6,393 nt of DNA from Nitrosotalea sp. (GTDB lineage: Archaea > Thermoproteota > Nitrososphaeria > Nitrososphaerales > Nitrosopumilaceae). How positions within the stretch are numbered: position 1 is the stretch's first letter; every line of letters begins with the position of its first letter. The position numbers were made by a program, and so were the translations under genes. The stretch lies in assembly GCA_023252335.1 (NCBI GenBank), contig JAJPEA010000097.1, forward strand, positions 1-6,393. The letters run 5' to 3'. Below the pieces are notes generated by a model. The model was not told the DNA's origin. It saw only the letters and a list, made by a program, of their open reading frames with translations, and ran no database searches. Below are positions 1 through 5,914 of this stretch, in pieces.

Positions 1-1050
1 ATGCTAAACAAGGCAGGAGCAAATTATGTCCTAGTTTATGTTGTAGGCCAAAAGTTTACCTCTGCTAATCAAGACCTTTACATACTTGGAGGAGGGGGAG
101 ACGAAAGCAAGAAACAGTGGTTCATGAAAATAGGGGGCCTTGATTCAACTAAATATCTACAAGATGATGACTTTACACCAACTGACTATTTCTGGCAAAA
201 TACTTTGCTTGGGAAAATGTTTCCGTTTACTCCATTAACATACTATGATCCAAACACTCACAACGAGTCACCTACCTATACTACAGGCTATACTGCAATT
301 TACTCAAAGACAATCAAGTATCCTGCAAACGGAACCGGACCACTACGTCTGGTATACTCATCTGCAAGTTTGGATAGAAAAGACTCAGGGGTCTTCTCTG
401 GTGTATTGATTTATCAAGTAAATCCAGACTACAAGCCAAACTCAGCAACAACATCTAGTGCACAACAAGGAAATAGCTCAAGTATACAGCAAGGAAATAA
501 TTCCACCACTACAATAAAGCCTGCAACCACTGCAGGTAGCAGTGGAAACATTGCAGTGATTGATACAAAATTTGGAGAGATAAAATTCAAATTATTTGAC
601 AACATTGCACCAAAGACTGTAGCAAACTTTGTCAAGCTTGCAAACTCTGGTTTCTATGACGGAACTGTATTTCATAGAATAATGCCGGGATTTGTAATAC
701 AAGGTGGTGATCCAAATACAATAAAAGGTGACAGGAGCACTTGGGGACTAGGAGATGCAGGATATACAGTTCCTCCAGAATTTACCAACAGTGTGAATTT
801 CACAAAAGGTATGGTGGGCATGGCGCGAGGAAGCGATCCAAACAGTGGAAGCTCCCAGTTCTTTATTACACTTGGCGATGCTCCATGGCTAAATGGTCAG
901 TATACTCTATTTGGTCAAGTCGTATCTGGCCAAGATGTTGTAGACCAAATTGCAGCACTCAAGACAAATGCTGACAATAACCAACCAATAGATGCTGATT
1001 CTGCACGAGTGTCAAAAATTAGTATCGAGTCATCTAACAGCACAAAATAA
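1..1050 (+). CDS. STT3/AglB oligosaccharyltransferase C-terminal part fused to cyclophilin-type peptidyl-prolyl isomerase (5' end outside window)
   Basis: The visible 349 residues hold two modules. Residues 1-142 resemble the soluble C-terminal domain that follows the membrane part of archaeal STT3/AglB; YVLVYV (9-14), GGGGDESKKQWFMKIGG (30-46) and LGKMFPFTPL (70-79) recall thaumarchaeal STT3 proteins. A low-complexity linker (about 143-183) follows, rich in Ser, Thr, Gln and Asn. Residues 184-347 form a full cyclophilin: FHRIMPGFVIQGGD (225-237, with the catalytic Arg227 and Gln234), GMARGSDPNSGSSQFFIT (273-290) and PWLNGQYTLFG (295-305). Cyclophilins catalyse cis-trans isomerisation at proline. 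The ATG at base 1 is probably an internal Met, because the transmembrane segments and the WWDYG catalytic motif of STT3 are absent. N-X-S/T sequons occur at 88, 110, 158, 166, 167, 266 and 346, fitting an extracytoplasmic position. The cyclophilin call is firm; the STT3 call rests on recalled family similarity. The gene converges on nop10 with 8 bases between stops. Confidence 0.82.
   Translation: MLNKAGANYVLVYVVGQKFTSANQDLYILGGGGDESKKQWFMKIGGLDSTKYLQDDDFTPTDYFWQNTLLGKMFPFTPLTYYDPNTHNESPTYTTGYTAIYSKTIKYPANGTGPLRLVYSSASLDRKDSGVFSGVLIYQVNPDYKPNSATTSSAQQGNSSSIQQGNNSTTTIKPATTAGSSGNIAVIDTKFGEIKFKLFDNIAPKTVANFVKLANSGFYDGTVFHRIMPGFVIQGGDPNTIKGDRSTWGLGDAGYTVPPEFTNSVNFTKGMVGMARGSDPNSGSSQFFITLGDAPWLNGQYTLFGQVVSGQDVVDQIAALKTNADNNQPIDADSARVSKISIESSNSTK
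460..507 (+). repeat. Two-copy 24-base tandem repeat in the interdomain linker
   Basis: Bases 460-483 and 484-507 are imperfect in-frame copies sharing the core CAAGGAAATA; they encode AQQGNSSS and IQQGNNST. Each copy carries N-X-S/T sequons, so duplication lengthens the linker and adds potential glycosylation sites. The repeat lies exactly between the STT3-like and cyclophilin modules. Confidence 0.7.
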
Positions 1051-1060
1051 AACTGATTTT
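1043..1060. terminator. Possible overlapping T-tract terminators between convergent genes
   Basis: The two stop codons are 8 bases apart. Read on the minus strand, sequence just past the nop10 stop is GTTTTATTTTG (1053-1043), lying inside the end of the opposing gene. On the plus strand a TTTT run (1057-1060) follows the STT3-cyclophilin stop. Archaeal termination often uses U-tracts without a hairpin, so each gene could terminate inside the other. The tracts are short and this is an inference. Confidence 0.3.
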
Positions 1061-1214
1061 ACTTGTATCTGTCTGCAATGCGATACCTTGCATACTTGTC
1101 ATCTGGGGAATATTTTCCTGGATGTACAGTAACAGTCTGGTGTCCGCATTTGGGACACTGGTCTTTTAGGGTGTATCTCTTACAATCTGGACATTTTCTC
1201 ATTTGAAAGTGCAT
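1059..1214 (-). CDS. nop10: H/ACA ribonucleoprotein subunit Nop10
   Basis: This is a 51-residue protein beginning MHFQMRKCPDCKRYTLKDQ. Nop10 is a structural subunit of H/ACA RNPs, where it binds Cbf5 and supports guide-directed pseudouridylation of rRNA. The zinc-ribbon half shows the paired cysteines C8-x2-C11 and C20-x2-C23, and the C-terminal half has the family signature HPGKYSPDDKYARYR (31-45). The length is typical of archaeal Nop10, which usually runs about 50-60 residues. The outer ATG at 1214 is preferred over the internal ATG at 1202 because family members carry about five residues before the KCP motif. The gene starts 4 bases after the aIF2-alpha stop; the aIF2-alpha-Nop10 pairing is widespread in archaea and implies co-transcription. 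A weak purine-rich stretch, GAGAAGG, lies upstream of the start. It is easily missed because of its size. Confidence 0.93.
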   Translation of the reverse strand: MHFQMRKCPDCKRYTLKDQCPKCGHQTVTVHPGKYSPDDKYARYRIADRYK

Positions 1215-1218
1215 TTTG

Positions 1219-2016
1219 CTAGCCTTCTCTTGTCTTCTTTGATTCTTCCCTTGTAAACTTGAAGGTGCCTCCCTTCTTTTCTATGGCATCTTGTACGGAG
1301 GAAAGAATTGGCTTTAGTTCCTTTTCTGCCTCCTTAAAGTTTGGTGCAGTAAGGGTAATGCGATATTTGGGAGCACCAATGTATGTCACAGAGATCTCCT
1401 GCTTGTTTGCAGTAGACTCGATTAATGCGTTCTTGATTATTTCAATGCCGTTTGATTTGTTGCATGTAAGCTCGAAAATTCCTCGTATCTCTACATGGGG
1501 AACTTGGATCTTTGCGCCAAGTTCTGCAATTACAGTCAGTGCCTTTTGGGGAATACTGAGATTATCTAAAATGGATATTCCTTTTGCTGAAACTTCGGAA
1601 AATGCATCATATACAGAACCAAACTTGTCCACTAGGACATTTTCTAATTTTGTCATCTCTGATGCAGACAAGCTGACACGGGATTTCAGATTTTCAATAA
1701 GGGCTTCTTCTTTTTCGCCACGTTTTATCTCTAAGAGTTTCTTCTTTTTTTGATCAGATGATACTTGCTTTAATGACAAGTCTATTTCAGAACGTCTGGG
1801 GTCTACACGTTTTACAAGTAAGACTTTTTTCTCTCCTGCCTTGAGGAATTTGCCTACATTTCTTATCCAACCTGTAGCAATTTCTGATACATGCAAGAAT
1901 CCTTGTATGTTGTTAAACTCGTCAAGTGAGACATATGCTCCTTGATCTACTATCCTTGTTACAGTTGCAATAACAATCTCTCCCACCTCGGGAAAGTCTT
2001 GGACAGTTGTAGTCAT
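1219..2016 (-). CDS. eif2a: Translation initiation factor aIF2, alpha subunit
   Basis: This 265-residue protein is the alpha subunit of the heterotrimeric aIF2, which delivers initiator Met-tRNA to the small ribosomal subunit. Residues 8-84 form an S1/OB-fold RNA-binding domain, with VGEIVIATV, GAYVSL and GFLHVSEI typical of the family. A lysine/glutamate-rich helical domain follows (about 88-170), then the C-terminal alpha/beta domain (about 172-258) that contacts the gamma subunit, containing YIGAPKYRITLTAPNFKEAE. The length matches archaeal homologues at about 265-275. I chose the ATG at 2016; a TTG three codons earlier is in frame, but the ATG has a TATA-like element at leaderless spacing. 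The region equivalent to the eukaryotic Ser51 loop reads ATGWIRNVGKFLKAG, without an obvious eukaryotic-style phosphosite. It lies 41 bases after cobO and directly precedes nop10. The call is secure. Confidence 0.96.
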   Translation of the reverse strand: MTTTVQDFPEVGEIVIATVTRIVDQGAYVSLDEFNNIQGFLHVSEIATGWIRNVGKFLKAGEKKVLLVKRVDPRRSEIDLSLKQVSSDQKKKKLLEIKRGEKEEALIENLKSRVSLSASEMTKLENVLVDKFGSVYDAFSEVSAKGISILDNLSIPQKALTVIAELGAKIQVPHVEIRGIFELTCNKSNGIEIIKNALIESTANKQEISVTYIGAPKYRITLTAPNFKEAEKELKPILSSVQDAIEKKGGTFKFTREESKKTREG

Positions 2017-2036
2017 GGCTTTCAAATTTATTGTAC

Positions 2037-2046
2037 ATAATTTAAT
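2037..2046 (-). promoter_or_regulatory. Possible TATA box for aIF2-alpha (leaderless spacing)
   Basis: On the minus strand the 41-base gap after cobO contains ATTAAATTAT, centred about 25 bases upstream of the ATG at 2016. That is the expected TATA position for a transcript starting at or very near the start codon, as is common in thaumarchaea. No convincing Shine-Dalgarno sequence lies in front of this ATG. The same spacing also allows read-through from cobO. Confidence 0.4.
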
Positions 2047-2057
2047 GTTGTTGATGA

Positions 2058-2588
2058 CTAGAAGTCAATTCCTTTTTTTGCTTTAATTCCAGACTTGAAT
2101 GGATGTTTTATTTCCTTCATTTCTGTAACAAGATCTGCTTTTTCTATCACTTCATCTTTAACATGATTTCCTGTAAGGACCAAGTTTACATCATCTGGTT
2201 TGCTTGAAATAATTTCCAAGACATCTTTTAGATTTACTAGGCCTAGATTTACCGCATAATTTATCTCGTCTAGTATTACGATATTGTATTTTTTTGAATT
2301 GATTTTTTCTCGTGCAACTTTGAGTGCCTCCTCTGCCACTTTTTTATGATCCTCAATTGGACTCTTGTCGTCTAGTATTCCAACAAAGCCCTTACCTATT
2401 GCGGTGAGCTCAAACTCTGGCTCTAGCCTCTTTGATGATGTCATTTCTCCATAATGCCAAGAGCCCTTGATGAATTGTATCATGCAGACCTTGTGGTCAT
2501 AGCCTATTGCGCGAAGAGCCATTCCAAGTGCTGCTGTTGTCTTTCCCTTTCCTTTTCCGGTATAAACTATGACAAGACCTTTTGACAT
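2058..2588 (-). CDS. cobO: Cob(I)yrinic acid a,c-diamide adenosyltransferase, CobO/CobA/BtuR family
   Basis: This 176-residue cytoplasmic enzyme transfers the 5'-deoxyadenosyl group of ATP to the reduced cobalt of a corrinoid. The N-terminus carries the unusual P-loop TGKGKGKTTA (10-19). It is followed by MIQFIKGSWHYGE (36-48), the Walker-B-like IVILDEIN (103-110), LVLTG (136-140) and the C-terminal signature ADLVTEMKEIKHPFKSGIKA (151-170). The protein begins almost directly at the P-loop, so it lacks the N-terminal extension of the roughly 196-residue enterobacterial BtuR; short forms are normal in archaea. After LTG the family usually has Arg (TGR), whereas here the sequence is LTGNH. The gene is divergent from the GGR-like flavoprotein and lies 41 bases upstream of aIF2-alpha on the same strand. 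The family call is strong; the exact corrinoid substrate is inferred from the neighbouring cbiA. Confidence 0.95.
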   Translation of the reverse strand: MSKGLVIVYTGKGKGKTTAALGMALRAIGYDHKVCMIQFIKGSWHYGEMTSSKRLEPEFELTAIGKGFVGILDDKSPIEDHKKVAEEALKVAREKINSKKYNIVILDEINYAVNLGLVNLKDVLEIISSKPDDVNLVLTGNHVKDEVIEKADLVTEMKEIKHPFKSGIKAKKGIDF

Positions 2589-2687
2589 GGAATATTTTTT
2601 TGTGCGCTAGGTAAAAAGATTGGGTTGGAAAAACCAAGGCAAAACCACAGCTTAAAATGTTGCATGACAAAAATTCGAGTGATACAA
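2589..2687. promoter_or_regulatory. Divergent promoter region between cobO and the GGR-like flavoprotein gene
   Basis: These 99 bases separate the cobO ATG (2588, minus) from the chosen flavoprotein ATG (2688, plus). For the plus strand, CTTAAAAT at 2651-2658 is the best TATA candidate and would place transcription start about 6-7 bases before the ATG. GAGTGAT at 2677-2683 could act as a weak ribosome-binding site only if the transcript starts further upstream. For cobO, the T-rich CTTTTTAC on the minus strand (about 2611-2618) sits at leaderless TATA distance. A small inverted repeat, TTGG-AAAAA-CCAA (2625-2637), lies between the two candidates. No room or sequence for a cobalamin riboswitch was seen. 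Confidence 0.45.
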
Positions 2688-3917
2688 ATGGTCAAAAGTT
2701 ACAATTATGATGTTCTCGTTGTTGGAGGCGGCCCGGCAGGCCTATCGGCAGCATGGAGTGCTGCAAATAAAGGCCTCAGCGTTGCAGTCCTTGAAAGAGA
2801 CGAGGCAATTGGGCAAAATGTCAGGACAAGCGGTGTGACATGGCTAAAGGAGGCAAAATCATTTGGAATTCCTTCTGAATGTTATAACGAGATTTCCAAC
2901 TATGCTTTTTATTCTCCAAATAATTATGTAATAAAAAAAACCGAGACTGCTCAGGCTATAGTCTTGGATGTGAGAAAGACATACCAGTTTCTTGCATACC
3001 AAGCTGCAAGTGCTGGTGCAGACATTTTCTTGCGTACAGGCGCAACTGATGTGATAAAAAATGAAAAGGGAAAACTAGCTGGTGTCAAGGCGACCTCACT
3101 CAAAGAAGAGCTTTTCTTTAATTCAAAACTTGTCATTGATGCAAGTGGTTTCTATTCTGTTGTTGGAAGATCTCTTGGAATTGCTTTGCCGTGGAAAAGA
3201 TTTGGAGCAGGTGCAGAGTATGAGGCCTATGTCGATAAGGTCAGTTCTGACACGTGGTATCTCATGGTAGGCTCGCAATACTCTCCTGCAGGCTATGCGT
3301 GGGTTTTTCCTTTGGGGAAAAACAAGGTTCGCATAGGGGTAGGTGTTGGCAAGCCCAACTCCCAGGCAGATGCAAGCAAACTTTTACTAGAGTTACTTGA
3401 AAAAAGGCCAAAACCATTAGATGATCTTGGTAGAATTGTTCCAGTCGAGTTTCACTATGGCCTGATTCCAAACGAAGGACTACGGGAATCCACAATAGAT
3501 GACAACCTGATAATGGTTGGAGACTCTGCGGGACAGGCAAACCCATTGGTCTTGGAGGGAATTAGATATGCAATTGAGTTTGGCAGGGCAGCAGGAAGAA
3601 TTGGCGGCGAGTCTGTGGTAAAAGGGGATACATCCAAGGAATCACTAAAAGCATACGAGGAATCGATGAAAAAAGCAATAGGATCAAAGATTGCAGCTGC
3701 AGTAAAGGTGCAATACAGATGGTTGAACCTAAGTGACCAAGAATGGGACAAGGAACTTGAAATAATTGATGAGCTCACTGCTGAAGAATTTCTTGATTTT
3801 ATCAAGGCAGACTTTGGCATGACAGACATGCTAAAACTTGCTGCACACCATCCAAAACTTGCACTGCGTCAACTCTTTCAAATGATAAAAAACACTGGCA
3901 AAGACTTTGAGACATGA
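2688..3917 (+). CDS. Geranylgeranyl reductase (GGR)-family FAD-dependent oxidoreductase
   Basis: A 409-residue flavoprotein of the family that includes digeranylgeranylglycerophospholipid reductase, which saturates archaeal lipid or quinone isoprenoid chains. Residues 8-18 are a Rossmann FAD motif (VLVVGGGPAGL region), with the acidic ribose-binding residue in VLERD near 36, RTSG at 46-49, IDASG at 150-154 and the second FAD motif VGDSAGQANPL (277-287) with EGI (290-292). The GGR signature PxxYxWxFP is present exactly as PAGYAWVFP (200-208). In-frame TTG (2625) and ATG (2664) codons lie upstream, but 2688 puts the FAD motif at the usual distance from the N-terminus. The protein has a single cysteine (65) and lacks the KPCG-type cysteine of Sulfolobus GGR. 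Its stop overlaps the cbiA start by ATGA, implying translational coupling. Substrate unknown: lipid, quinone or, by context, a corrinoid. Confidence 0.85.
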   Translation: MVKSYNYDVLVVGGGPAGLSAAWSAANKGLSVAVLERDEAIGQNVRTSGVTWLKEAKSFGIPSECYNEISNYAFYSPNNYVIKKTETAQAIVLDVRKTYQFLAYQAASAGADIFLRTGATDVIKNEKGKLAGVKATSLKEELFFNSKLVIDASGFYSVVGRSLGIALPWKRFGAGAEYEAYVDKVSSDTWYLMVGSQYSPAGYAWVFPLGKNKVRIGVGVGKPNSQADASKLLLELLEKRPKPLDDLGRIVPVEFHYGLIPNEGLRESTIDDNLIMVGDSAGQANPLVLEGIRYAIEFGRAAGRIGGESVVKGDTSKESLKAYEESMKKAIGSKIAAAVKVQYRWLNLSDQEWDKELEIIDELTAEEFLDFIKADFGMTDMLKLAAHHPKLALRQLFQMIKNTGKDFET

Positions 3918-5266
3918 ATATACCAAGAATTGTTATTGCTGGTGCCACAAGCAGTGTAGGAAAGACATCAATAACAACTGCAATAATCCATGGTCTAAAG
4001 AAAAAAGGGTACTCGGTCCAGCCGTTCAAGGTGGGGCCTGACTTTATTGATCCAAGCTATCTTGGTTCTGTCTCTGGAAAAACTGCACACAATCTTGATT
4101 CTTGGATGATGGGAAAAAGCGGTGTCCTCAAAAACTTTGTACAAAATTCGCAAGCAGATGTATCCATAATTGAAGGTGTGATGGGATACTATGATGGGTT
4201 TAGCGGCAAGTCAAGCTTTGCAAGTACATATGATGTTGCAAATATCACAAAATCAAATGTAATTCTTGTCTTGGATGCAAGCAAAGCTGCTCGCTCTATT
4301 GCTGCAACTGCATTAGGATTCAAAAATTTTGAGAAAAACTCTAGAATATGTGGTGTAATACTGAACAAAATTGGAAGTAAAAAACATGAGATGCTATGCA
4401 GGGATGCGCTACATAAAGTGAGACTGCCAATACTTGGGGTGATTCCAAGGGATAATGACCTCAATTTGGAATCGCGACATCTTGGACTGATACCTGTACG
4501 AGAACAACAATCCCTTGACAAGAAAATAAAATCAATTGCAAAATCACTCTCAGGTTTTATTGAGATTGAAAAAATTATCAAGCTTGCCAAAAATGTTCCC
4601 AGCCTACCAAAAATTCCTGCCAAAAAGAATGAAAAGATACAAACAAGAATAGCAGTGGCCCTTGACGAGTCTTTTAACTTCTATTATCAAGACAACCTGG
4701 ATGAATTACAAAGACTTGGTGCAGAACTTGTGTTCTTTAGCCCAATATCAGACAAGAAGATACCTGCCTGTGATGGCATCTACATTGGCGGGGGATTTCC
4801 TGAAGTCAAGGGAGAGTTGCTTGAAAAAAACAAGACCATGAGGGGATTGATCAAAAAACATGCAGAAGAGGGACTGCCAATTTATGCAGAATGTGGTGGG
4901 CTGATGTATCTGACCAAATCCATACGATACCAGTCTGGGAAATTTGCAATGGTTGGCCTTTTTGATGCTGAAACAGTAATGGAAAAGAGGCTAAAACTAA
5001 ACTATACTAGTGCCAAGATTGGAAAATCTCCATTTTCATTGCAATCAAAGACTGTCAAGGGCCACGAGTTTCATTATTCAGAGCTTGATATGTTGTCAAA
5101 GGATTCCAAGTTTGCATATGACATGTCAATTGGCATTGGAATAAAAGACAAAAAAGATGGCCTTACTATATACAATACACTTGCATCATACATGCATGTA
5201 CACTTTGGTGGTTCCCCAATTGCTGCAAGCTTTGTAAAGTCGTGTATATCTTACTCGCGAAAATAA
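3914..5266 (+). CDS. cbiA: Cobyrinate a,c-diamide synthase CbiA (CobB family)
   Basis: This 450-residue cytoplasmic enzyme performs ATP- and glutamine-dependent amidation of the a and c carboxylates of cobyrinate. The N-terminal dethiobiotin-synthetase-like domain has the P-loop GATSSVGKTS (10-19), the conserved VGPDFIDPSYL (40-50), EGVMGYYDG (87-95) and ILVLDAS (117-123). The C-terminal class I glutaminase domain starts near 245, with IYIGGGFPE (289-297), the nucleophile Cys327 in YAECGGLMYL (324-333), GHEFHYSE (383-390) and the catalytic histidine motif YMHVHFGGSP (426-435). The length is typical of CbiA/CobB at about 430-460. The ATG at 3914 lies inside the flavoprotein stop (ATGA), and there is no clear ribosome-binding site, so translation probably depends on coupling. 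It converges on cbiC with a 6-base gap. CbiA and the related CbiP differ in motifs and size; size and domain content support CbiA. Confidence 0.96.
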   Translation: MNIPRIVIAGATSSVGKTSITTAIIHGLKKKGYSVQPFKVGPDFIDPSYLGSVSGKTAHNLDSWMMGKSGVLKNFVQNSQADVSIIEGVMGYYDGFSGKSSFASTYDVANITKSNVILVLDASKAARSIAATALGFKNFEKNSRICGVILNKIGSKKHEMLCRDALHKVRLPILGVIPRDNDLNLESRHLGLIPVREQQSLDKKIKSIAKSLSGFIEIEKIIKLAKNVPSLPKIPAKKNEKIQTRIAVALDESFNFYYQDNLDELQRLGAELVFFSPISDKKIPACDGIYIGGGFPEVKGELLEKNKTMRGLIKKHAEEGLPIYAECGGLMYLTKSIRYQSGKFAMVGLFDAETVMEKRLKLNYTSAKIGKSPFSLQSKTVKGHEFHYSELDMLSKDSKFAYDMSIGIGIKDKKDGLTIYNTLASYMHVHFGGSPIAASFVKSCISYSRK

Positions 5267-5285
5267 ATCAGATTAGGAAGATTTT
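5260..5285. terminator. Possible overlapping T-tract terminators between cbiA and cbiC
   Basis: The convergent cbiA and cbiC stops are separated by 6 bases. On the minus strand, ATTTATTTT (5268-5260) follows the cbiC stop. On the plus strand, a TTTT run (5282-5285) follows the cbiA stop within the end of cbiC. The arrangement mirrors the convergent junction near 1050. It is weak evidence without transcript data. Confidence 0.3.
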
Positions 5286-5914
5286 GATCTAGCTGCAAGA
5301 ATTTTGTATAATGCATTAACGATTGCAGATGCACATGGACTGCCTCCCTTTCTGCCAATGTTTGTAATGTATGGAATGTTAGTTGCACGAAGCTCGTCCT
5401 TTGATTCTACTGCACAGACAAATCCAACTGGAATTCCAATCACAAGTGCAGGTGATGTCAGGCCCTCTTTTATCATCTGTATTACCTCAACTAGTGCAGT
5501 TGGTGCATTGCCAATGGCTACTATACCCTTATCCATCTGCTTTGCTGCCAATCTCATTGAAGTCTGGGCGCGTGTCTTGTTGAGTTTTTTTGCCTCCTCT
5601 ATTACAATTGGATCTGATATGCTGCAAATCACTTGATTTCCAAATTTTTTCATGTTATCCTTGTTAAAACCACCTATCACGCCATTTACATCAACTATAA
5701 TGTTGCAGCCCTTCTGCAATGCATCAATGGCACTCTGTATTGCATCCTTGTGAAAGACTACCTTGTTGTCTCTTGCAAAATCGAAATCTGCAGTGGAATG
5801 GATTATTCTTTTTACTATTGTCCACTCGTCAGGTGAGTATGGGTGGGTACCGATCTCGCTGTCTATTATCTCCATGCTCTTGTCTTCAATTGACTGGCCC
5901 TTTTGGGTTATCAT
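5273..5914 (-). CDS. cbiC: Cobalt-precorrin-8 methylmutase (precorrin-8X methylmutase family, CbiC/CobH)
   Basis: This 213-residue enzyme moves the C-11 methyl group to C-12 to give cobyrinate, the substrate for CbiA. The catalytic histidine is His39 in RRIIHSTADFDF-like sequence (seen here as KRIIHSTADFDF, 35-46). Further family motifs are VDVNGVIGG (74-82), the TRAQTSMR segment (114-121), AIGNAPTALVEV (133-144), GIPVGFVCAVESK (160-172) and the C-terminal RKGGSPCASAIVNAL (188-202). The length matches CobH/CbiC at about 205-215. The start at 5914 overlaps the cbiX stop by ATGA, and AGAGGT (5926-5921, minus strand) upstream is a good ribosome-binding site, so this start is preferred over the internal Met14. 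Association with CbiX points to the cobalt-early version of the pathway. Nothing appears broken. Confidence 0.96.
   Translation of the reverse strand: MITQKGQSIEDKSMEIIDSEIGTHPYSPDEWTIVKRIIHSTADFDFARDNKVVFHKDAIQSAIDALQKGCNIIVDVNGVIGGFNKDNMKKFGNQVICSISDPIVIEEAKKLNKTRAQTSMRLAAKQMDKGIVAIGNAPTALVEVIQMIKEGLTSPALVIGIPVGFVCAVESKDELRATNIPYITNIGRKGGSPCASAIVNALYKILAARSKSS

Noticed and set aside
1..3. ATG at the first base as the true start of the STT3-cyclophilin protein
   Set aside because: The residues that follow look like the middle of the STT3 C-terminal domain, with no signal peptide or membrane segment, so this is probably an internal methionine.
1259..1753. Long open frame opposite aIF2-alpha
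   Set aside because: It lies entirely antisense to a well-supported gene and its translation shows no recognisable domain; low stop density reflects the codon use of the real gene.
1620..2016. Ser51-type phosphorylation site in aIF2-alpha
   Set aside because: The corresponding loop lacks the eukaryotic SELSRRRIRS-like sequence, so a eukaryotic-style regulatory site cannot be supported.
2017..2025. TTG start three codons upstream for aIF2-alpha
   Set aside because: The ATG at 2016 fits the family N-terminus and has a TATA-like element at leaderless distance; the TTG adds only three non-conserved residues.
2625..2687. TTG at 2625 or ATG at 2664 as the flavoprotein start
   Set aside because: Either would add a non-family N-terminal tail ahead of the FAD motif and would run through the likely promoter sequence.
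2589..2687. Cobalamin riboswitch in front of cobO or the flavoprotein
   Set aside because: The 99-base divergent gap is too short for the roughly 200-base aptamer, and I see no B12-box-like sequence.
3262..4029. Open frames on the minus strand opposite the flavoprotein and cbiA start
   Set aside because: They overlap one another and strongly conserved genes, and their translations lack family motifs.
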